From: Draconibacterium sp. | GTDB taxonomy: Bacteria; Bacteroidota; Bacteroidia; Bacteroidales; Prolixibacteraceae | Reading direction: 5' to 3' | NCBI GenBank assembly: GCA_015493625.1 | Contig: WGCT01000536.1 | Location: forward strand, 1 to 6,522 | DNA: 6,522 bases | Shown here: positions 1 through 4,753 of the stretch, in pieces | How positions within the stretch are numbered: the first letter of the stretch is position 1 | Layout: the number at the start of each line of letters is the position of its first letter | Position numbers and translations under genes: made by a program | The notes under the pieces: model-generated | Database searches by the model: none | The model's input: the letters and a program-made list of their open reading frames with translations, nothing else | Told to the model about the DNA's origin: nothing

Positions 1-32
1 GAAATACCTGCTCCTAAAACAACAACTTTCAT
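1..32 (-). CDS. N-terminus of a Rossmann-fold (FAD/NAD-binding) protein, truncated by the window
   Basis: Read on the minus strand from the ATG at 32-30, the codons give MKVVVLGAGI followed by TC (serine, whatever the third base). A short basic start, a hydrophobic beta strand and then GAG at residues 7-9 form the beginning of the GxGxx(G/A/S) dinucleotide-binding fingerprint found at the very N-terminus of many FAD- or NAD(P)-dependent oxidoreductases. Flavoprotein reductases of the sulfide:quinone oxidoreductase/NDH-2 type often begin this way, but so do many dehydrogenases, so ten residues cannot fix the function. The gene is divergent from the antiporter operon, across a 670-base gap. No Shine-Dalgarno sequence is evident. 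The start is supported by the motif lying at the distance from Met that is usual for these proteins. Confidence 0.6.
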   Translation of the reverse strand, partial: MKVVVLGAGI

Positions 33-445
33 AATCTTTACGTATTAGTTTATAATTCGAACTATTTATGTTGAAGTTGTTTAAAGTGAAATTGAGAACT
101 TTTGGAGTTCAGCTGTTTTATACCATAATTCCGGCTATGCCATAGAACTTGAGCTTTACCGAAATTAACCTGTCGCTATCGAAAATTTTATTTTTACTTT
201 AAATAACTTCATCGCTTTGTGAATAAATTAAATCTCTTGTGATTTTGTCGTATTTCAACTCTCGAAATGTTATAACAAATAAAATTGTAAACTTGTTTTA
301 ATTTTTAAATCTATTTTTTGCAATATAGTTATAAAAATCTGATATTTACGTTGTTGTGAGTCTGAATGTGGGATTTTTTTGAACTATTTTTGATTTATGA
401 AAATAGTTTGTTTTTAATGTTATAAAAAGTTAGTTGTGCGTGTAT

Positions 446-473
446 AGCAGAGTTGCCGATTTAAGCAGAGCTG
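446..473. repeat. Short direct repeat AGCAGAGYTG, two copies
   Basis: Two ten-base copies, 446-455 (AGCAGAGTTG) and 464-473 (AGCAGAGCTG), differ at one base and start 18 bases apart. They stand out because they are among the few less AT-rich words in this intergenic region. They lie about 180-200 bases upstream of the candidate mrpE promoter and could be a regulator-binding site, but nothing else supports that. Confidence 0.3.
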
Positions 474-651
474 TTTTTGCTTTAAATAGCTTTTTCATAT
501 AAATTTAATAATATACATATTTGTAGAGGTAAATGTCTGAATAGTAAAAGGTTCAGTCGGCAGAAATGCTCTTTAAAATGTTCTTGTTTTGGTTTATTCT
601 ATATTAGCGAATGTATTAAGCAAATGTGTTAAAAACAACGCCAAAAAATGA

Positions 652-659
652 TATATTTG
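652..659 (+). promoter_or_regulatory. Candidate Bacteroidota -7 promoter element for the antiporter operon
   Basis: TATATTTG matches the Bacteroidota primary sigma factor -7 consensus TAnnTTTG exactly and lies 43 bases before the mrpE ATG, which would give an untranslated leader of a few tens of bases. The -33 TTG element is not clear; TGTGTT around 625-630 is at roughly the right distance but is a weak match. Another exact TAnnTTTG occurs farther upstream (385-392), and such matches are expected by chance in DNA this AT-rich. The call therefore rests mainly on its position. Confidence 0.35.
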
Positions 660-702
660 TGCTTTCAAAAAATTTCAATTTTGCAACTTAAGTTTAGTAC
701 AC

Positions 703-1212
703 ATGCAATCAAAAGGATTAACCGTTTCGAAATTTGTATATAGCTGGTTGTTGATGTTTGCCGTTTGGTACGGGTTTACAACTTCTACGGCTTTACCCGA
801 GCTAATTACCGGAGTTATTGTTTCGTTAGTTGTTACGCTAATTACTGCCAAGGCAGCTCAGTGTTGCGGGCTCGACATTTTACTTCCTCACCGTATATTT
901 TATATGGTAAAATACATTTTTGTTTTTATTATTGCTTTGCTTAAAGCCAATTTCGATATTGCCCGCCGGGTACTTTCACCAAGCTTGCCAATTAACCCCG
1001 GAATTGTTGAGTTTGAAACAAAATTAAATAGCGACTTTGCAAAAATGATATTGGCAAATAGTATAACACTTACTCCGGGAACAATCACCGTCGATTTGGT
1101 TGGGAATAAATATTTTATTCATTGGGTTGATGTGAAAACGGAAGACTCGGAACAGGCCCGACAGGAAATTGCCGGCGATTTCGAAAAAATATTACTTAAA
1201 ATATTCAATTAA
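703..1212 (+). CDS. mrpE: Mrp Na+/H+ antiporter subunit E (MnhE/MbhA family)
   Basis: This is a small inner-membrane subunit of the Mrp antiporter complex. The 169-residue product has three hydrophobic segments at about 12-28, 31-48 and 65-82, followed by a soluble C-terminal domain of about 85 residues, the usual MnhE architecture and length. The family signature ANSITLTPGT is at 118-127, preceded by LKANFDIARRVLSP at 80-93 and INPGIVEF at 97-104. MrpE is needed for assembly or full activity of known Mrp complexes but is not itself a channel subunit. It is the first gene of the operon; mrpF follows after 12 bases. The ATG at 703 is chosen because the first membrane segment begins about a dozen residues later and no longer frame is available. 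No Shine-Dalgarno sequence precedes it, as is common in Bacteroidota. Confidence 0.95.
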   Translation: MQSKGLTVSKFVYSWLLMFAVWYGFTTSTALPELITGVIVSLVVTLITAKAAQCCGLDILLPHRIFYMVKYIFVFIIALLKANFDIARRVLSPSLPINPGIVEFETKLNSDFAKMILANSITLTPGTITVDLVGNKYFIHWVDVKTEDSEQARQEIAGDFEKILLKIFN

Positions 1213-1224
1213 ATAACTATATGT

Positions 1225-1488
1225 ATGGAAATGAATATTGTTTTATATATAGCTTTAGGATTTATCGGGTTGGCATTAATACTCGGTATTCTCCGGTTTA
1301 TTAAAGGCCCAACGGCAGCCGACCGCGTTGTGGCACTCGATACTATGTCGGTTATTGTTACTGCTACTTTAGCATTGTTGGCATATATTTTTCAACGGTA
1401 TATTTATGTCGATGTGTCGTTGGTTTATGCCATACTTGGTTTTATTGGAGTAATTGTTTTAGCACGATATTTAGAAAAAGCATTGTAA
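1225..1488 (+). CDS. mrpF: Mrp Na+/H+ antiporter subunit F (MrpF/PhaF, MbhB family)
   Basis: This 87-residue protein has three membrane helices (about 5-24, 40-57 and 62-82), the normal size for MrpF. The diagnostic loop after helix 1, KGPTAADRVVALD at residues 27-39, carries two conserved aspartates, D33 and D39. In Mrp and Mbh complexes MrpF packs beside MrpE, MrpG and the MrpA C-terminal region and has been proposed to help line the sodium path. The start could be the ATG at 1225 or the one at 1231 (the sequence begins MEMN); both fit equally well and neither has a ribosome binding site. Its stop codon overlaps the mrpG start by one base (TAATG), so the two are probably translationally coupled. 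Confidence 0.95.
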   Translation: MEMNIVLYIALGFIGLALILGILRFIKGPTAADRVVALDTMSVIVTATLALLAYIFQRYIYVDVSLVYAILGFIGVIVLARYLEKAL

Positions 1489-1835
1489 TGGAAATACTAA
1501 AATATATAGGATCCTTTTTTGTGTTGCTCGGAAGCGTTTTTCTTTTTCTGGGCGCTCTAGGAATTTACCGGATGCCCGATGTTTATAATCGGTTGCAGGC
1601 GGGAACAAAATCGTCGACACTTGGAGCAATGAGTATGTTGCTTGGAATTGGCTTTTTACAGCCCGACTGGATGGTTAAAATGATAGTGATAATTATTTTT
1701 ATTGCCGTTTCGAACCCGTTAAGTTCGCATGCATTGGCACGCGGAGCTTATCGTGCCGGATTATCGCTTTTCCAAAAAGAAAAAATTGACGCTTACGAGA
1801 AGGATTATAAAAGTATGGAGGACAAAGAGTTATGA
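1488..1835 (+). CDS. mrpG: Mrp Na+/H+ antiporter subunit G (MnhG/PhaG, MbhC family)
   Basis: The 115-residue product has three membrane helices (about 6-26, 41-57 and 61-80) and a charged cytoplasmic tail from about 95. The family signatures are clear: GIYRMPDVYNRLQAGTKSST at 25-44 corresponds to the usual R-x-P-D-x-x-x-R-L-x-A-x-T-K motif, and NPLSSHALARGAYR at 76-89 to the NPxxxHxLARAAY motif. MrpG is a structural subunit of the small-subunit core, sitting against MrpF and the MrpA-derived helices. It starts in a TAATG overlap with mrpF and ends in an ATGA overlap with the MbhD-like gene. The lysine- and glutamate-rich C-terminus is longer than strictly needed but not unusual. Confidence 0.95.
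   Translation: MEILKYIGSFFVLLGSVFLFLGALGIYRMPDVYNRLQAGTKSSTLGAMSMLLGIGFLQPDWMVKMIVIIIFIAVSNPLSSHALARGAYRAGLSLFQKEKIDAYEKDYKSMEDKEL
1817..1821 (+). promoter_or_regulatory. Possible Shine-Dalgarno for the MbhD-like gene
   Basis: GGAGG sits inside the 3' end of mrpG, ten bases before the ATG at 1832. It is the only good anti-16S match ahead of a start wholly inside the window, all other genes here lacking one. It may simply be part of the Met-Glu-Asp codons of mrpG, since Bacteroidota rely little on this signal and the ATGA overlap could couple translation on its own. Confidence 0.3.
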
Positions 1836-2125
1836 TATTTAATATAATCTTCTTTTCGCTACTGGCTATTATTATTTTGGCGGCTGCTATTTATGCTGTT
1901 GTTCAGAAAGATTTGCTTTATGCCGTAATTGCCACCGGAGTTATTAGTTTGGTGCTCTCCATTTACTTTTTTATTATGCAGGCCCCCGACGTTGCGTTAA
2001 CCGAAGCCGCTATTGGAATTGCACTTACTACAATAATTTTTGTAATTACCATACGCAACACTTCGCGGCGCGAAGATGAAATTCCGGTAAATAAAGAACC
2101 CGACAGAGAAGAAGAAACAAAGTAA
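1832..2125 (+). CDS. MbhD-like/DUF4040 subunit, equivalent to part of the MrpA C-terminal region
   Basis: This 97-residue protein has three membrane helices (about 2-23, 27-48 and 55-74) and a very polar, acidic tail. The signature QAPDVALTEAAIG at 50-62, with D53 and E58 in a membrane-edge position, is that of the MbhD/DUF4040 domain. In standard seven-gene Mrp operons this domain lies inside the long MrpA subunit, after its proton-channel half; here it is a gene of its own, as in archaeal Mbh hydrogenases. In solved Mrp and Mbh structures this region joins the small-subunit core to the channel subunits and contributes acidic residues to the ion path. It overlaps mrpG by four bases (ATGA) and is followed by a 21-base gap. 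The start is fixed by the overlap and by helix 1 beginning at once. Confidence 0.9.
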   Translation: MIFNIIFFSLLAIIILAAAIYAVVQKDLLYAVIATGVISLVLSIYFFIMQAPDVALTEAAIGIALTTIIFVITIRNTSRREDEIPVNKEPDREEETK

Positions 2126-2146
2126 TTGCTAAAATTTATTTGAAAA

Positions 2147-2866
2147 ATGAAACGAGCTTTTATACTATTACTACTGGTTGTTGTGGGCTGGGTGCTGGCC
2201 GACACATTTTCGCAGATTAATTTTGGCGAATCGAGAATGGGAGATATAAAACAGCAGGAAACTGTTGGTGCATACTACCTTAATAATACAGTTGAAAAAT
2301 TATCGGTGGCCAACGTAGTTACTGCCATTGTTGTTAACTATCGCGGGTTCGATACGCTTGGCGAAGTAACTGTGCTTTTTCTGGCCGCATCGGGGTTGGC
2401 AAGCATTTTATATCGCAGAAAAAAGAGAGGCGAACACGATGTGATGATTTTGAAAAATTCGTCGCAACTGCTGCAAACCGGAGCCAAATTAATTTTCCCG
2501 GCCATTTTGGTTTTGGGTGCTTATGTTTTTATTCACGGGCATCTAACTCCCGGAGGAGGATTTCAGGGAGGAGCAATTATCGCTTCAGGATTCCTGTTAA
2601 TGTTTATGGCTTACAAAGATTATCATGTTAGTCATAATGTATTAACCTGGGTGGAGTCGATTGCGGGAATATTATTCGTATCGGTGGGTATTTGGGGACT
2701 GATTTCAGGAGCCACTTTCCTCGAAAATATTTTGGGAACAGGAACTTTAAACGACCTTGTTTCGGGAGGCATAATACCTCTGATTTACATTGCTGTTGGA
2801 TTTAAGGTTGCTGCCGAACTAACGGGAGTATTAGAAACATTACTGAACTTTAAAACTGAAAAATAA
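2147..2866 (+). CDS. mrpB: MbhE-MrpB fusion subunit of the Mrp antiporter
   Basis: The 239-residue product joins two domains that are separate in Mbh complexes. Residues 1-95 match MbhE, the last part of MrpA: one helix at 4-19, a polar loop, then NVVTAIVVNYRGFDTLGE at 56-73 leading into a second helix to about 88. A basic linker, RRKKRGEH, follows at 90-97. Residues 100-239 are a complete MnhB domain with four helices (about 113-130, 139-156, 169-187 and 207-229) and the signature HGHLTPGGGFQGGAI at 130-144. Usual MrpB proteins are about 140 residues, so the extra length is the MbhE part. MrpB belongs to the membrane core of the antiporter. Met100 lies exactly where a stand-alone MrpB would begin, so an internal start is conceivable. 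The stop overlaps mrpC by one base (TAATG). Confidence 0.92.
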   Translation: MKRAFILLLLVVVGWVLADTFSQINFGESRMGDIKQQETVGAYYLNNTVEKLSVANVVTAIVVNYRGFDTLGEVTVLFLAASGLASILYRRKKRGEHDVMILKNSSQLLQTGAKLIFPAILVLGAYVFIHGHLTPGGGFQGGAIIASGFLLMFMAYKDYHVSHNVLTWVESIAGILFVSVGIWGLISGATFLENILGTGTLNDLVSGGIIPLIYIAVGFKVAAELTGVLETLLNFKTEK

Positions 2867-3252
2867 TGGATCCGATTCTTTATAATAAAATTATTTCGGT
2901 AGGAGTTTATGGCTCGGCCATAGGACTAATACTGATTGGATTATATGCCGTTTTGGTAAAAAAACACCTCACTAAAATTGTAATTGGTTTGTCGATAATC
3001 GATTCGGGAGTTCACCTGCTGTTTATTGCAGTGGGCTTTATTAAAGGAGGTACTGCCCCTATTTTTTCTGAAAAAGGAATTGAACTTGTTAATCAGGGTA
3101 CGGCAATGGTCGACCCCGTTCCGCAAGCGCTGGTTCTTACGGCAATTGTTATCGGGTTTGGAGTTACTGCAGTGGCTCTTTCACTGGTAATTCGTTTATA
3201 TCGTCATCATCATACTGCAAGAATAGATCATATAAAATCATTGAAATGGTAA
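2866..3252 (+). CDS. mrpC: Mrp Na+/H+ antiporter subunit C (NuoK-like, MbhG family)
   Basis: This 128-residue membrane protein has three helices (about 10-30, 35-57 and 87-109), homologous to complex I subunit NuoK. The MrpC signature DPVPQALVLTAIVIGFGVTA is at 82-101. A segment of about 25 residues between helices 2 and 3 (GGTAPIFSEKG...) is typical of the MrpC/MbhG branch and absent from NuoK. The NuoK helix-2 glutamate position (GLE in NuoK) reads GLSIIDSGVH here at 41-50, a usual Mrp feature. MrpC lies between the small-subunit core and MrpD and passes charge or conformational coupling between them. A histidine-rich stretch, RHHH, follows helix 3 at 113-116. The gene starts in the TAATG overlap with mrpB and its last seven bases overlap mrpD. 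Confidence 0.95.
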   Translation: MDPILYNKIISVGVYGSAIGLILIGLYAVLVKKHLTKIVIGLSIIDSGVHLLFIAVGFIKGGTAPIFSEKGIELVNQGTAMVDPVPQALVLTAIVIGFGVTAVALSLVIRLYRHHHTARIDHIKSLKW

Positions 3253-4730
3253 TAAGTCCGGTACATTATATTGCATTGCCTTTGCTGGCCGCGTTTCTGA
3301 TGCCGCTGCTTGCAAAAGTTAACAGAGAGTTGGTAAGGATTATTCCGGGAGTTGTTTTAACGTACCTGCTGTTCGTTTCGGTTGTGCTTATGCAGCGCGT
3401 TACCGAAACCGGGCAACCTATAATTGAAACACTTGCCGGCTGGCAGGCTCCGTGGGGAATAAATCTTGTTTTTAGTCAGTTTACAGGGTTTTTGGTTTCG
3501 TTAATGGTTTTTATGGCCACACTAATCTGGATTTTCAGCTACCGCTTTAAAAAGGTCGATAACGAACCTGCACTAAAATATTACATACTGTTTATGATGT
3601 TGGTTACCGGCTCGGTAGGCGTGGTACTAACAGGCGATATTTTCAATATGTTCGTTTTTATGGAAATTACCGCTATCGCATCGTATTCGTTAACATCGTT
3701 TTACCGCGATCGCGATGGTGCCGAAGCCGGTTTTAAATACCTGCTGATTGGTTCGCTTGCCTCAACTTTTATGTTGCTTGCTATTCTTCTATTATATACA
3801 CAAGTGGGCACGTTAAATATGGCAATGATTGCCGAGCGAATGCACACCGTGCCTGTAGGAATGAAAGTTACAATTCTTATTCTCTTTTTAACAGGACTTG
3901 GAATTGAAGCCGAGATGTTTCCGCTTAACGGTTGGGCCCCCGATGCTTATTCGCAAGCGCCAAGCCCGGTAGGAGCAACGTTTGCCGCACTTGTTGTTAA
4001 AGCCGGAGTCTATTCGCTGATTCGTGTTATTTTTACCCTTTTCGATATTCAAGGTGCTTATCAGTACCTTATAATAATGGGAATAATTACCCTTATAATT
4101 GCCGAGTTTGCTGCCATGAAACAGACCAATCTTAAACGAATGCTTGCCTACTCTTCAATTGGGCAAATGGGGTTTGTTTTAATCGCATTTGGAATTGGTA
4201 CTAAAGAGGCCGTTTTTGGTGCACTGTTTCTTATGTTTAACCACGCCATAATTAAAAGTTTGCTTTTTATGTCGGGTAGCTTTTTTGTGTATAACTCTAC
4301 TTCAAAAGATATTAATGGGATGTCGGGAATTGGGAAAAAATTTCCATATATGGGATTTCTCTTTTCAATAGGAGCTTTTGCAATTGTTGGCTTGCCGCCA
4401 TTTTCAGGGTTCTGGAGCAAATTGTACATTCTTATTGCTGCTGCCGACGAATCGATGCTTGCTCTTGTGGCAATAATTCTACTGGTTTCAATCGTCGAAA
4501 TAGTCTATTATTTCCGCGTGGTTGCCAAACTCTATTTTGGAAAACCTACTGATAAAGAGGTGGTTCATAAACCAACTTTTGGCGGGTATTTTTCTATGAC
4601 CGTTTTGGCTGTGGTAATATTACTGGTGGGGTTTTATCCCGATATTATTACCGGTTTTATCCATCGGGCTGCCGATACATTATTAGATAAAGGAGCTTAT
4701 ATTTCGAATGTTCTCTCTATGGGGCATTAA
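3246..4730 (+). CDS. mrpD: Mrp Na+/H+ antiporter subunit D, proton-channel subunit with an altered TM7
   Basis: This 494-residue, 14-helix protein belongs to the NuoL/M/N-MrpA/D-MbhH proton-channel family (Proton_antipo_M), at the normal length for MrpD. Family landmarks are NMFVFMEITAIASY at 134-147 with the TM5 glutamate E140, WAPDAYSQAPSPVGA at 230-244, VVKAGVYSLIR at 250-260 with the TM8 lysine K252, LAYSSIGQMGF at 300-310, FNHAIIKSLLF at 331-341 with H333 and K337, and LPPFSGFWSKLYI at 383-395 with the TM12 lysine K392. The exception is TM7: GLGIEAEMFPLNGW at 217-230 has glutamate E221 where NuoN has K217 and nearly all relatives have lysine. The frame is intact, so this is a genuine substitution. 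The start at 3246 is supported by a seven-base overlap with mrpC. A 23-base gap separates it from the second channel gene. Confidence 0.95.
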   Translation: MVISPVHYIALPLLAAFLMPLLAKVNRELVRIIPGVVLTYLLFVSVVLMQRVTETGQPIIETLAGWQAPWGINLVFSQFTGFLVSLMVFMATLIWIFSYRFKKVDNEPALKYYILFMMLVTGSVGVVLTGDIFNMFVFMEITAIASYSLTSFYRDRDGAEAGFKYLLIGSLASTFMLLAILLLYTQVGTLNMAMIAERMHTVPVGMKVTILILFLTGLGIEAEMFPLNGWAPDAYSQAPSPVGATFAALVVKAGVYSLIRVIFTLFDIQGAYQYLIIMGIITLIIAEFAAMKQTNLKRMLAYSSIGQMGFVLIAFGIGTKEAVFGALFLMFNHAIIKSLLFMSGSFFVYNSTSKDINGMSGIGKKFPYMGFLFSIGAFAIVGLPPFSGFWSKLYILIAAADESMLALVAIILLVSIVEIVYYFRVVAKLYFGKPTDKEVVHKPTFGGYFSMTVLAVVILLVGFYPDIITGFIHRAADTLLDKGAYISNVLSMGH

Positions 4731-4753
4731 TACTAATCTGAAATTTGTTTACG

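Larger units (their letters stand above)
33..702. other. Long AT-rich divergent intergenic region, no gene seen
   Basis: This stretch lies between the divergent Rossmann gene and mrpE and must carry the promoters for both. It is visibly richer in A/T than the flanking genes and has no open frame with recognisable protein character, no tRNA-like fold and no rRNA-like sequence. Small structures seen: a possible 5-bp hairpin with a 5-base loop at 96-110 (GAACT/AGTTC), a near-palindrome CTATG-C-CATAG at 135-145, GTTATAA at 269, 328 and 419 (extended to GTTATAAAAA at the last two), and a ten-base direct repeat AGCAGAG(T/C)TG at 446 and 464. There is no GC-rich hairpin with a T-run typical of an intrinsic terminator, as expected between divergent genes. 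Confidence 0.7.

Noticed and set aside
96..110. Hairpin GAACT-tttgg-AGTTC as a possible terminator or RNA element
   Set aside because: The stem is only five pairs with a weak loop and no T-run, and there is no gene ending here that needs a terminator.
385..392. Second exact TAnnTTTG promoter match (TATTTTTG)
   Set aside because: It would give a leader of about 300 bases, has no TTG at the right distance upstream, and one or two chance matches are expected in DNA this AT-rich.
269..428. Three copies of GTTATAA as an operator array
   Set aside because: The copies are unevenly spaced, short and AT-only apart from one G; chance recurrence is likely in this composition.
900..1088. Minus-strand open frame opposite mrpE
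   Set aside because: It lies wholly antisense to a well-supported gene, has no family motif, and its residues simply mirror the mrpE codons.
1963..2205. Minus-strand open frame across the MbhD/MrpB junction
   Set aside because: It is antisense to two conserved subunits, is serine/isoleucine-rich as expected from reversed membrane-protein codons, and has no recognisable domain.
4148..4429. Minus-strand open frame inside mrpD
   Set aside because: It is antisense to conserved TM10-TM12 codons of mrpD and has no start signal or motif of its own.
3246..4730. Possibility that the MrpD variant is a frameshift artefact or pseudogene
   Set aside because: The frame is intact over 494 codons, with every other channel residue and motif in place on both sides of E221.
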